NCBI GenBank assembly: GCA_009602735.1
Contig: WELA01008809.1
Location: forward strand, 1-64,000
Reading direction: 5' to 3'
Source: Mesotaenium endlicherianum
Taxonomy: Eukaryota > Streptophyta > Zygnematophyceae > Zygnematales > Mesotaeniaceae
Length of the DNA: 64,000 bases
Part shown: positions 20,570 to 28,149 of the stretch, one piece after another
Layout of the letters: every line of letters starts with the position of its first letter
Numbering within the stretch: position 1 is the stretch's first letter
Program-made: the position numbers and the translations under genes
The notes under the pieces: generated by a model
Seen by the model: the letters and a program-made list of their open reading frames with translations, nothing else
Told to the model about the DNA's origin: nothing
The model's database searches: none

Positions 20570-21622
20570 TTATACGCCTGCTCTCCACAATATCACGGCC
20601 GCCGTAGCCAGCATATTCACCAATGCCAGCGGTACCATGGTTTTCCAGCCCAGGTTCATCAACTGGTCGTAACGGAACCGGGGGATCGTCCAGCGTATCC
20701 ACATAAAAATGAAAATGAAAATAATGATCTTCACCAGTAAAGCCGCCACACCTATGATGGCTGCGATATTGGGCGCCAGCGCGCTTTCATCGAGGAAAGG
20801 CACATCATAACCGCCAAAGAACAGGCAGGCCATCACAGCGCTGCTCATGATCATGTTCACATATTCAGCAAAAAGGTAAAATCCGAGTTTCATGGAAGAA
20901 TACTCCTGGTGATAACCGAAGTTCAGTTCGTTCTCTGCTTCGGGCAGGTCGAAAGGCGTACGGTTACACTCTGCCAATGCACAAACAAAGAACAGGAGAA
21001 AACCCAGCGGCTGGTAAACAATGTTCCAAAAATGCCCCGGCGCCATCTGTTGCTCAACAATGGTTTTCAAGCTCAAAGAACCCGAGATCATCAATACGGC
21101 TATAAGCGACAATCCCATGGCCAGTTCATAACTGATGGCCTGTGAAGCGCCACGCAGTGCCGCCATGAGTGAGAACTTGTTGTTCGATGCCCATCCTCCG
21201 ATCATAATACCATACACACCAATACTCACCACGCCGAATATGTACAGTATGCCAATATTGATATCAGCCACCTGTAAATCGATTTTGCGTCCGAACAATT
21301 CAACATGACTGCTCCAGGGAATCACCGCGCAGGTCATCAACGCGGCAGTCATGGCCAGTGCAGGTCCGAGTATGAACAATATTTTGTTGGATGTATTGGG
21401 AATGATCTCTTCTTTCATGATGAGTTTAAGACCGTCGGCAAAAGGTTGCAGGAGGCCGAACGGACCAGCCCTGTTGGGTCCGGGCCTGTCTTGCAATATG
21501 GCCGCCACTTTCCTTTCGGCAAATGTGGTATACAGTGCAATACCCAGGCTTGCGAATACGATCACTGCAATCAGCACCAGTTTCTCTATCAGTAATGCCC
21601 AATCAATAGCAAGTAGTGTCAT
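20570..21622 (-). CDS. nuoH: NADH-quinone oxidoreductase subunit H
   Basis: Membrane subunit at the quinone site, 350 residues. Signature sequences are ERKVAAILQDRPGPNRAGPFGLLQPFADGLKL-type text near residue 45 and FALAECNRTPFDLPEAENELN-like text (CALAECNRTPFDLPEAE) in the quinone-linked loop. The start at ATG 21622 (MTLLAIDWALLIEK) is chosen; an upstream extension to 21688 would overlap the nuoG coding end. Only 13 nt separate it from nuoG. Confidence 0.95.
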   Translation of the reverse strand: MTLLAIDWALLIEKLVLIAVIVFASLGIALYTTFAERKVAAILQDRPGPNRAGPFGLLQPFADGLKLIMKEEIIPNTSNKILFILGPALAMTAALMTCAVIPWSSHVELFGRKIDLQVADINIGILYIFGVVSIGVYGIMIGGWASNNKFSLMAALRGASQAISYELAMGLSLIAVLMISGSLSLKTIVEQQMAPGHFWNIVYQPLGFLLFFVCALAECNRTPFDLPEAENELNFGYHQEYSSMKLGFYLFAEYVNMIMSSAVMACLFFGGYDVPFLDESALAPNIAAIIGVAALLVKIIIFIFIFMWIRWTIPRFRYDQLMNLGWKTMVPLALVNMLATAAVILWRAGV

Positions 21623-21635
21623 GAGTATATTGCGG

Positions 21636-22730
21636 TTATGCTTTCTTAGAATTAAAATCGGTTGAATGTGCAGGCCGTTCAATCGCACTCAGTGAAGTAC
21701 CCGTTTGGTTCACTTCACTGATGTCATGAATATCCATCAGCAAGCGAGGCTGCCTTCCATCATTCACTGCTTTGAATGTTTCCGTTGGTATCACGGTTCC
21801 TACCGAACCTGCATAATGTCCTTGTGAAATAACGGAATGCCTGTTGATGAGCCTGGGTCCTTCTATTACCCAATCGCTGGTCTTTTTCTTTTCAAAGCGG
21901 CAGGTATTGCAGATCCATTCTTCTACTTCTCCCCATTCGTCTTTCCGTGCAGTAACACGGTATACTTCATCACCACGGTTCCACAAAGTTACTTTACCAC
22001 TGCAAGTGGGACAGTCGCGATGCGCATCCATCGGTTTGAGGAACCATACGCGGTTCTTGAAACGGAATGTCTTATCGGTCAATGCACCCACCGGGCATAC
22101 ATCAATTATGTTGCCGATGAAATCGTTGTCGAGGCTTTTTTCAATAAGCGTAGCGATCTCTGAATGGTCTCCCCTGTCGAGTACACCGTGTTCACGCTTT
22201 TTAGTGAGTTGATCGGCCGTGAATACACAACGGTAGCAAAGTATGCAACGCGTCATGTGCAATTGTATATACGGACCGAGATCGTGTTTTTGAAAAGTTC
22301 TGCGCTGGAATTCGTAACGGGTAGCTTCCTTGCCATGCTCGTAGCTGAGGTCTTGCAGGTGACATTCGCCAGCCTGGTCGCAGATAGGACAATCGAGCGG
22401 GTGATTGAGTAACAAGAACTCCACTACACCCGCCCTCGCATCAACAACACGTTCGCTGGTGATGTTCTTCACTTCCATGCCGTCCATCACAGTAGTGCGA
22501 CAGGAAGCAACCAGCTTGGGCATAGGCCTGGGATCTTTTTCAGAACCCTTACTCACTTCCACCAGGCAGGTGCGGCATTTACCACCACTTCCTTCCAGCT
22601 TGCTGTAATAACACATAGCCGGCGGCGCCACATCACCTCCGATCTTGCGCGCAGCATTCAGGATAGTAGTTCCCGGGGGCACTTCTATGGTGATGTTGTC
22701 TATCGTTACTTTAAACAGTTGTTCAGACAT
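21636..22730 (-). CDS. nuoG: NADH-quinone oxidoreductase subunit G, short form
   Basis: Fe-S subunit of the NADH module, 364 residues. Ligand sets are visible for the [2Fe-2S] N1b cluster (Cys40, 52, 55, 77), the His-ligated N5 cluster (His110, Cys114, 117, 123) and N4 (Cys162, 165, 168, 212). A further CxxC pair follows at Cys240/243 and Cys274/277. The C-terminal molybdopterin-oxidoreductase-like domain of long NuoG proteins is absent, as is usual in this phylum to my knowledge. The protein ends naturally and there is no sign of decay. It sits 45 nt after nuoF. Confidence 0.93.
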   Translation of the reverse strand: MSEQLFKVTIDNITIEVPPGTTILNAARKIGGDVAPPAMCYYSKLEGSGGKCRTCLVEVSKGSEKDPRPMPKLVASCRTTVMDGMEVKNITSERVVDARAGVVEFLLLNHPLDCPICDQAGECHLQDLSYEHGKEATRYEFQRRTFQKHDLGPYIQLHMTRCILCYRCVFTADQLTKKREHGVLDRGDHSEIATLIEKSLDNDFIGNIIDVCPVGALTDKTFRFKNRVWFLKPMDAHRDCPTCSGKVTLWNRGDEVYRVTARKDEWGEVEEWICNTCRFEKKKTSDWVIEGPRLINRHSVISQGHYAGSVGTVIPTETFKAVNDGRQPRLLMDIHDISEVNQTGTSLSAIERPAHSTDFNSKKA

Positions 22731-22775
22731 ATTCTTTTATTTCAAACACAGTTGCCTGTGTGATCTTTTCAATGT

Positions 22776-24134
22776 TTACGCCGTTACGGGCACATGAATG
22801 GGATCGGCATAATGCGCTAATCCGTAATTTCTTTTCTGTGCTTCTTCAGGATGCAATACATGCCACTCAAATTCATCCCTGAAATGCCTGATAGCAGCAG
22901 CTACCGGCCATGCGGCAGCATCTCCCAGCGGGCAAATGGTATTGCCTTCTATCTTGCGTTGTATATCCCACAAGAGGTCTATATCGCTCAGTTTTCCATG
23001 GCCGTATTCGATGTTCTTCAATATTTTCTCCATCCATCCTGTTCCTTCACGGCAGGGTGAACACTGGCCACAGCTTTCATGACGATAGAATCTTGCGAGC
23101 GACAAAGTATGACGAACCACACACTGGTCTTCATCCAGCACAATAAACCCACCGGATCCCATCATGGTACCGGTTGCAAAACCACCATCACTCAAACTTT
23201 CATAGTTCATGTAACGGGTTTTGCCTTTGGCTGTTTTCAACAACAGGTTAGCGGGCAAAATGGGAACGGAAGAACCGCCTGGTATACAGGCTTTGAGTTT
23301 TTTTCCGTTCGGAATACCACCGCAATATTCATCTGAATAAATGAACTCTTCTACAGAGATCGTCATGTCTATTTCATACACACCGGGCTTATTGATGTTT
23401 CCGCAGGCGCTGATGAGTTTAGTGCCGGTAGAACGTCCCACACCGATCTTCGCATATTCTTCTCCGCCCATATTGATGATGGGTACTACTGCTGCCAGTG
23501 TTTCCACATTGTTCACTACAGTAGGGCGCATCCACAGGCCTTGTACTGCAGGGAACGGAGGCTTGATGCGGGGATTACCGCGTTTACCTTCCAGTGATTC
23601 GATCAATGCGGTTTCTTCTCCACAGATATAAGCGCCGGCGCCCCGTTGTACGTGTATGTTACAATCGAAACCGATGCCCAAAATATTTTTTCCCAGGAAG
23701 CCATTCTGTTTTGCTTCTTCAATGGCTTGTTCCAGTATGTCTACGATCCAGGCATATTCTCCGCGGATATAGATGTATGTATCATTAGAGCCCAGTGCGA
23801 AAGAAGAAACGATCAATCCTTCTATGAGCAGGTGCGGAATGAATTCCATCAGGTACCTGTCTTTGAAAGTACCCGGCTCGCTTTCATCGGCATTGCAAAC
23901 CAGGTGGCGCGGAACGCCTTCGGGTTTGGCAATGAAACTCCATTTCATGCCCGCAGGAAATCCGGCGCCTCCGCGTCCGCGCAAACCGCTCTTCTTCACC
24001 TCTTCCACAATGGCTTCGGGGCCCATTGTTTTAAGCGCTTTCTCTACACTGCGGTAGCCGCCTTCACGGCGGTACACATCGTAGTAGCGGATGCCTTCTA
24101 CATGGGCTTTTTCTAATAATAATTTCTTACTCAT
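22776..24134 (-). CDS. nuoF: NADH-quinone oxidoreductase subunit F
   Basis: NADH-binding flavoprotein subunit, 452 residues. It oxidises NADH through FMN and passes electrons to a [4Fe-4S] cluster (N3). GRGGAGFPAG (residues 53-62) and GAGAYICGEETALIESLEG bind NADH/FMN; Cys355, 358, 361 (SCGQCSPC) and Cys401 (NTICPLGD) hold N3. Unusually, an exported NTF2-like gene lies between it and its partner subunit nuoE. Confidence 0.96.
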   Translation of the reverse strand: MSKKLLLEKAHVEGIRYYDVYRREGGYRSVEKALKTMGPEAIVEEVKKSGLRGRGGAGFPAGMKWSFIAKPEGVPRHLVCNADESEPGTFKDRYLMEFIPHLLIEGLIVSSFALGSNDTYIYIRGEYAWIVDILEQAIEEAKQNGFLGKNILGIGFDCNIHVQRGAGAYICGEETALIESLEGKRGNPRIKPPFPAVQGLWMRPTVVNNVETLAAVVPIINMGGEEYAKIGVGRSTGTKLISACGNINKPGVYEIDMTISVEEFIYSDEYCGGIPNGKKLKACIPGGSSVPILPANLLLKTAKGKTRYMNYESLSDGGFATGTMMGSGGFIVLDEDQCVVRHTLSLARFYRHESCGQCSPCREGTGWMEKILKNIEYGHGKLSDIDLLWDIQRKIEGNTICPLGDAAAWPVAAAIRHFRDEFEWHVLHPEEAQKRNYGLAHYADPIHVPVTA

Positions 24135-24176
24135 TTCCGTTTATTTCTTCAACTCACAATTAAACATAACATCCCG

Positions 24177-24614
24177 TTAGGGTAACTTAACAGCCTGGCG
24201 GGCCACAAGACGCCATAATTTTCCAATCTTCATCCAGGTTTGCAACACCCCCAGGTGCAACACACCTTCTTTACCGTTCTCGAATGTCTTTGCCTTCAGT
24301 TCATGTCTCGAAACGGCAGTATTGCCTTCGAAAAAAACAGTGGCATTTTCCATCCTGAAATCACCGTAAGTAGTTGGACTGGACACTGCATGACGGATCA
24401 TTTGCTGCTTGTTCTCAATGAGTCCGCTTGAGTGGCCATACGTTACTTTTTCCGACAACAGCCTGTCTAACGTTGCACTGTCTCTTTTATCGAGGTCTGT
24501 AAAAACAGCTTTGTTCAGTGCAGCGATATTGTTCAACACTTGTTTTTCCTGTGCTGTTTGCGCAGCAACGGCAAGCGTCATGAACAAGGCGCATATCGTG
24601 ATCAGCTTTTTCAT
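24177..24614 (-). CDS. Exported NTF2-like (DUF4440) protein inside the nuo operon
   Basis: A 145-residue protein with a signal peptide (MKKLITICALFMTLAVAAQ) and one NTF2-like cone fold of the SnoaL/DUF4440 type (ALNKAVFTDLDKRDSATLDRLLSEKVTYGHSSG ... WRLVARQAVKLP region). It should be periplasmic. Its ATG directly abuts the nuoE stop (TAAATG), so translation is coupled to nuoE, and nuoF follows 42 nt later. No complex I role is known for this fold. It may be a passenger or an unrecognised envelope factor. The fold call is fairly secure, the function open. Confidence 0.85.
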   Translation of the reverse strand: MKKLITICALFMTLAVAAQTAQEKQVLNNIAALNKAVFTDLDKRDSATLDRLLSEKVTYGHSSGLIENKQQMIRHAVSSPTTYGDFRMENATVFFEGNTAVSRHELKAKTFENGKEGVLHLGVLQTWMKIGKLWRLVARQAVKLP

Positions 24615-25112
24615 TTAATTATGTATGGTTGCGTTTTTACGACAGTCTTCGATAATGGCATCCACCTTTGCTTTGGTAAGATGCTCACGATAAGTTTTCC
24701 CCATTTGCATCATCGGTGCGTAGCCGCAGGCGCCCAGGCATTCTACCGTTTTCAGGGTGAACAAGCCATCACTGGTTGTTTCACCGGGTTTGATGCCCAG
24801 TTTTTCACCGATATATGCAATGATATCATCGCTGCCATTCAACATACAGGGACCGGTCTGGCATACTTCAAACATATACTTACCTACTGGTTTGAGGTTG
24901 TACATGCTGTAGAAAGTAGCCACTTCATACACTTCAATGGGATTGAGTTGCAGCAGTTCCGCCACATAATCCATGGCTTCGGCGCTCAACCATCCGCCAA
25001 AGCTGTCCTGCGCCAGGTGAAGCACAGGCAAGAGGGCGCTCTTCTGCTTTCCTTCCGGATAGCGGGCCACCAGTCGGTTGAATTCGGTTAATTGTTCTTC
25101 GTTAAACTTCAT
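24615..25112 (-). CDS. nuoE: NADH-quinone oxidoreductase subunit E
   Basis: Thioredoxin-fold [2Fe-2S] subunit (N1a), 165 residues, partner of NuoF. Cluster ligands are Cys84 and Cys89 (CQTGPC) and Cys125 and Cys129 (CLGAC). The start at ATG 25112 (MKFNEEQLTEF) is preferred over a TTG at 25130. A helical N-terminal region of ~60 residues precedes the thioredoxin fold, as normal. Confidence 0.95.
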   Translation of the reverse strand: MKFNEEQLTEFNRLVARYPEGKQKSALLPVLHLAQDSFGGWLSAEAMDYVAELLQLNPIEVYEVATFYSMYNLKPVGKYMFEVCQTGPCMLNGSDDIIAYIGEKLGIKPGETTSDGLFTLKTVECLGACGYAPMMQMGKTYREHLTKAKVDAIIEDCRKNATIHN

Positions 25113-25149
25113 ATTCAATTCAACATTCAAAAGTCAGCATCAAAAAATA
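25113..25149. repeat. Short-word spacer between nuoD and nuoE
   Basis: The 37-nt spacer reads as repeats of ATTCAA-like words (ATTCAATTCAACATTCAAAAGTCAG in two overlapping parts). Its CAAAAGTCAGCA (25128-25139) recurs exactly inside the pseudouridine synthase gene at 36364-36375. Confidence 0.45.
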
Positions 25150-26376
25150 TTATGCATCCAGTTCTCCCGCGATCAGGTTCAGGCTACTCATTGTAACGAT
25201 CGCATCGCTGAGCATACTGTCTTTGATCAGTTCAGGATAAGCCTGGTAATAAATGAAACAAGGTCTTCTGAAATGCAGGCGGAATGGTGTACGGCCGCCA
25301 TCGCTGATCAGGTAATAGCCCAATTCGCCGTTGCCTCCCTCTACAGAATAGTACACTTCACCTTTCGGCATATCCACTTCTCCCATGATGATCTTGAAAT
25401 GCCAGATCAGCGCTTCCATTTTGGTGTATACATCTTCTTTTTTAGGAAGATAGTATTCGGGCACATTGGCATGGTATACTTCCGCTTCCGCACCCTTGAA
25501 TTCCTGTATCTTCCGGTATGCCTGTTCAATGATGCTGAGGCTCTGCCACATTTCGGCATTGCGCACCAGGAAGCGGTCGTAGTTATCGCCGGTATTTCCT
25601 ACCGGAACGGTGAAATCAAAATCTTCGTAACTGCTGTACGGCGTGTGTACGCGTACATCGTAATCAACACCCGCAGCGCGCAGGTTAGGACCGGTAAAAC
25701 CATAGTTCAACGCTCTTTCAGCGCTGATGGCGCCACCACCCTGGGTACGTTCCATGAATATGCGGTTGCGGGCAAAGAGGTTTTCAAATTCCTTCAACAC
25801 TTTGGGATATTCTTTCAGGAATTTCTCGAGCTTCGCAAACGCTGTATTTGTGAAATTCCTTTCAAAACCGCCAATACGCCCAATATTAGTAGTAAGGCGG
25901 GACCCACATACTTCTTCATATATCTCATAAATTAATTCGCGGTATTGCATCACATAGAGAAAGCCGGTATAGGCACCGGTATCTACCCCTACTATTGAAT
26001 TACAAATGAGGTGGTCGGAAATGCGCGCCAGTTCCATGATGATCACGCGCAGGTAGTCTACACGTTTGGGTGTTTGTACACCCAGTAATTTTTCACAGGT
26101 AAGGTGCCAGCCCATGTTGTTGATGGGACTGCTGCAATAATTCAACCTGTCTGTAATAGGTGTGATCTGGTACAACGGCCTGCGTTCGGCCAGTTTTTCA
26201 AATGCACGGTGGATATAACCTACCGTTTGATCTGTAGAAACGATCCGCTCGCCATCGAGCTCCATGATATTCTGGAACACACCATGCGTAGCCGGGTGAG
26301 TAGGCCCGACGTTGAGTGTGGTGGTCTGTTTTTCTATAGACCCTTCCGGTAGTTTGATATGTTGATTGGACAGCAT
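25150..26376 (-). CDS. nuoD: NADH-quinone oxidoreductase subunit D
   Basis: Quinone-site subunit of the peripheral arm, 408 residues, of the 49-kDa/NiFe-hydrogenase-large-subunit family. Conserved GPTHPATHGVFQ lies near the N-terminus (quinone-site His), followed by GYIHRAFEKLAERR and the C-terminal ending LIAGELDA. The DNA before the ATG carries a short-word array (26380-26446). It is separate from nuoC, not fused. Confidence 0.95.
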   Translation of the reverse strand: MLSNQHIKLPEGSIEKQTTTLNVGPTHPATHGVFQNIMELDGERIVSTDQTVGYIHRAFEKLAERRPLYQITPITDRLNYCSSPINNMGWHLTCEKLLGVQTPKRVDYLRVIIMELARISDHLICNSIVGVDTGAYTGFLYVMQYRELIYEIYEEVCGSRLTTNIGRIGGFERNFTNTAFAKLEKFLKEYPKVLKEFENLFARNRIFMERTQGGGAISAERALNYGFTGPNLRAAGVDYDVRVHTPYSSYEDFDFTVPVGNTGDNYDRFLVRNAEMWQSLSIIEQAYRKIQEFKGAEAEVYHANVPEYYLPKKEDVYTKMEALIWHFKIIMGEVDMPKGEVYYSVEGGNGELGYYLISDGGRTPFRLHFRRPCFIYYQAYPELIKDSMLSDAIVTMSSLNLIAGELDA

Positions 26377-26379
26377 TTC

Positions 26380-26446
26380 TTAGTTGATAGTTGTTAGTTG
26401 TCAGTTGTTAGAAGGTTTTCATTGAGCCATTGAGTATTGAGCAATT
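26380..26446. repeat. Degenerate short-word array in the nuoC-nuoD spacer
   Basis: The first half is made of TTAGTTG/TCAGTTG words (26380-26411), the second of CATTGAG/TATTGAG words (26420-26446). The array nearly fills the 81-nt spacer. On the other strand the first words read CAACTAAC, the same word seen in the nuoA-nuoB spacer, within hisS and at 37231. Confidence 0.6.
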
Positions 26447-26457
26447 GCATCATTTAT

Positions 26458-26964
26458 TTACCCTCTCCCAAACATCTCATCATCTTTATCGATCCTCGTC
26501 TGGTCTTCCAGCGGATATTCTTTTCTCATCGGGAAATAATCCATCTCATCTACATTCAATATCCTTTTCAGGTTGGGATGCCCAAGGAAGTTCACGCCGA
26601 AAAAATCATAGGTTTCCCTTTCCATCCAGTTGGCAGATGCAAAGAGCTGGGTAGCAGTGAACACATCGGGTGTGGTTACAGATGTAAACACTTTGAAACG
26701 TATGCGTACATTGGCTTCCAGGTTATGCAGGTGGTATACAACAGCCAGTTCCTTTCCTTTTGCTTCAGGATAGTTCACTGCGCAGAGATCTGTCAGGAAG
26801 CGGAACTGTAATTCCGGTTCATCGTATAGGAACTGCAATACTTTCAGGTTTTGTTCTTTCGGGGCTTCGAAGCTGAGCATGCCGTAATTTTCTTCGAACG
26901 TCAGTGTTTCTGTGCCGAACTTTTCCGTCAGTCGTTGTTGAATGTATTCGTTGCTTAATCCCAT
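26458..26964 (-). CDS. nuoC: NADH-quinone oxidoreductase subunit C
   Basis: Peripheral-arm 30-kDa subunit, 168 residues, starting MGLSNEYIQQRLTEKFG at ATG 26964. The family signature is ERETYDFFGVNFLGHPNLKRIL with the following PLRKEYPL-like MRKEYPLEDQ. A longer open frame to 27210 only translates the nuoB antisense overlap and is rejected as the start. Eight nt separate it from nuoB. Confidence 0.94.
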   Translation of the reverse strand: MGLSNEYIQQRLTEKFGTETLTFEENYGMLSFEAPKEQNLKVLQFLYDEPELQFRFLTDLCAVNYPEAKGKELAVVYHLHNLEANVRIRFKVFTSVTTPDVFTATQLFASANWMERETYDFFGVNFLGHPNLKRILNVDEMDYFPMRKEYPLEDQTRIDKDDEMFGRG

Positions 26965-26972
26965 AATTTCTA

Positions 26973-27560
26973 TTACTGTATTCCGTATTCGTTCATCAAT
27001 GCTTTGTATTGCTCGCTGTTCCTTCTGCGGATACTTTCCTGTCCTACCAGGTCCTGTATTTTCATGAATCCGTCGAGGATCGCTTCGGGGCGGGGCGGGC
27101 ATCCGGGCACATACACATCTACAGGTATCACCTGGTCGATGCCCTGTAACACACTGTAAGTATCGAATATACCGCCACTGGAAGCGCAGGCACCTACGGC
27201 CATCACCCAACGTGGTTCAGCCATTTGCAGGTATACCTGGCGCAATACCGGGCCCATTTTTTTAGCAATGGTTCCCATGACCATCAACAGGTCGCACTGG
27301 CGGGGAGAAAAACCCACGCGCTCTGCACCAAAACGGGCAAAGTCGTAATGTGAACCCATGGTAGCCATGAATTCAATACCACAACAGGAAGTAGCGAACG
27401 GCAGGGGCCACAATGAATTTTTGCGGGCCAATCCTACCACACTGCTCAGGTTGGTGGTAAAAAATCCTTCTCCTGAATAACCTTCGGGTGCTTCTGCCAC
27501 GGCAACTGCATCGCCCAGCATGGCTTCTTTCGGATGAATATTAAATCGTACGGGACGCAT
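26973..27560 (-). CDS. nuoB: NADH-quinone oxidoreductase subunit B
   Basis: Subunit carrying the terminal [4Fe-4S] cluster N2, 195 residues. Ligands are the adjacent Cys59-Cys60 (SCCGIEFM), Cys125 (GACASSGG) and Cys154 (PGCPPRPEA). Start at ATG 27560 (MRPVRFNIHPKEAM); a TTG 15 nt upstream is possible but falls in repeat DNA. A 93-nt word-repeat spacer separates it from nuoA. Confidence 0.95.
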   Translation of the reverse strand: MRPVRFNIHPKEAMLGDAVAVAEAPEGYSGEGFFTTNLSSVVGLARKNSLWPLPFATSCCGIEFMATMGSHYDFARFGAERVGFSPRQCDLLMVMGTIAKKMGPVLRQVYLQMAEPRWVMAVGACASSGGIFDTYSVLQGIDQVIPVDVYVPGCPPRPEAILDGFMKIQDLVGQESIRRRNSEQYKALMNEYGIQ

Positions 27561-27653
27561 AATTAAATTTGACAATTTGGCAATTCAACAATTTGACAAT
27601 TCATTAATGTTAGTCATCATTCTAAGAACTGACAACTAACATCCAACAACCCC
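27561..27653. repeat. Two kinds of short-word array in the nuoA-nuoB spacer
   Basis: 27566-27605 consists of CAATTTGACAATT/GGCAATTC words. 27628-27650 consists of GACAACTAACATCCAACAAC. The 17-mer at 27632-27648 differs by one base from 32623-32639 inside hisS. The spacer holds no other feature. Confidence 0.65.
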
Positions 27654-28055
27654 TTAATCTTCCCATTTCAATGCTCCTCTCTTGATGATATAGATGAATC
27701 CTACTATAAAAAAAGCAACGAACATCAACACTGCACTGAAACCAGCCCAGCCTAACTCCTTAAAAATAACAGCGTAAGGGTAGAAAAAGATCACTTCCAC
27801 ATCAAATAAAACGAACAGGATGGCTACCAGGAAGTATTTGATGGCCATGGGCTGACGGGCATCTCCGTGGCTCTCGATACCACTGGCGAAAGTTTCCAGT
27901 TTATCTGCTGTTTTACGTTTAGGTCCCACCCACTGAGAAACACCGATCATGGTGGCCACAAAACCGGCGGCGAAAATCAACTGTATCCCGATAGGTAAAT
28001 AATTGGCGGCGGAATTGGAATGGCCGGCATCTGACAGCAAAAAAAGCCAGTTCAT
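27654..28055 (-). CDS. nuoA: NADH-quinone oxidoreductase subunit A
   Basis: Small three-helix membrane subunit, 133 residues, first gene of the nuo operon. The conserved loop and helices show SGIESHGDARQPMAIKYFLVAILFVLFDVEVIFFYP-type sequence, including the Cys/loop equivalent region and the DVE motif. Start at ATG 28055 (MNWLFLLSDAG); the TTG at 28079 is rejected because it overlaps the promoter box. Confidence 0.94.
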   Translation of the reverse strand: MNWLFLLSDAGHSNSAANYLPIGIQLIFAAGFVATMIGVSQWVGPKRKTADKLETFASGIESHGDARQPMAIKYFLVAILFVLFDVEVIFFYPYAVIFKELGWAGFSAVLMFVAFFIVGFIYIIKRGALKWED

Positions 28056-28076
28056 GTTAAAACATTGATTGAAAAG

Positions 28077-28084
28077 CAAAAATA
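28077..28084 (-). promoter_or_regulatory. TATTTTTG -7 box for the nuo operon
   Basis: Exact TAnnTTTG on the minus strand, 21 nt before the nuoA ATG and just downstream of the terminator of the preceding gene. A weak GTTT lies near the -33 position. It is the only visible candidate promoter for the 15-gene operon. Confidence 0.45.
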
Positions 28085-28105
28085 AGCTTGTGAGGCATAT
28101 AAACG

Positions 28106-28134
28106 AAAAACTCCCCGCTTCAGGGGAGTTTTTT
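28106..28134 (-). terminator. Intrinsic terminator after the TPR gene
   Basis: Perfect stem AAAAACTCCCC/GGGGAGTTTTT around a 6-nt loop, with T-runs on both sides, so it can work in both directions. It separates the TPR gene (stop at 28150) from the nuo promoter. Confidence 0.85.
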
Positions 28135-28149
28135 CTTTATTATTTCTGG

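Noticed and set aside
21636-22730. NuoG as a truncated pseudogene
   Set aside because: All three core cluster sites are intact and the short form is usual for this phylum; it stops cleanly before nuoH.
25078-25935. 285-codon open frame antisense to nuoD
   Set aside because: Shadow of nuoD codons; no recognisable domain.
26965-27210. N-terminal extension of nuoC
   Set aside because: Overlaps nuoB in another frame, and the residues do not resemble NuoC; ATG 26964 fits the family.
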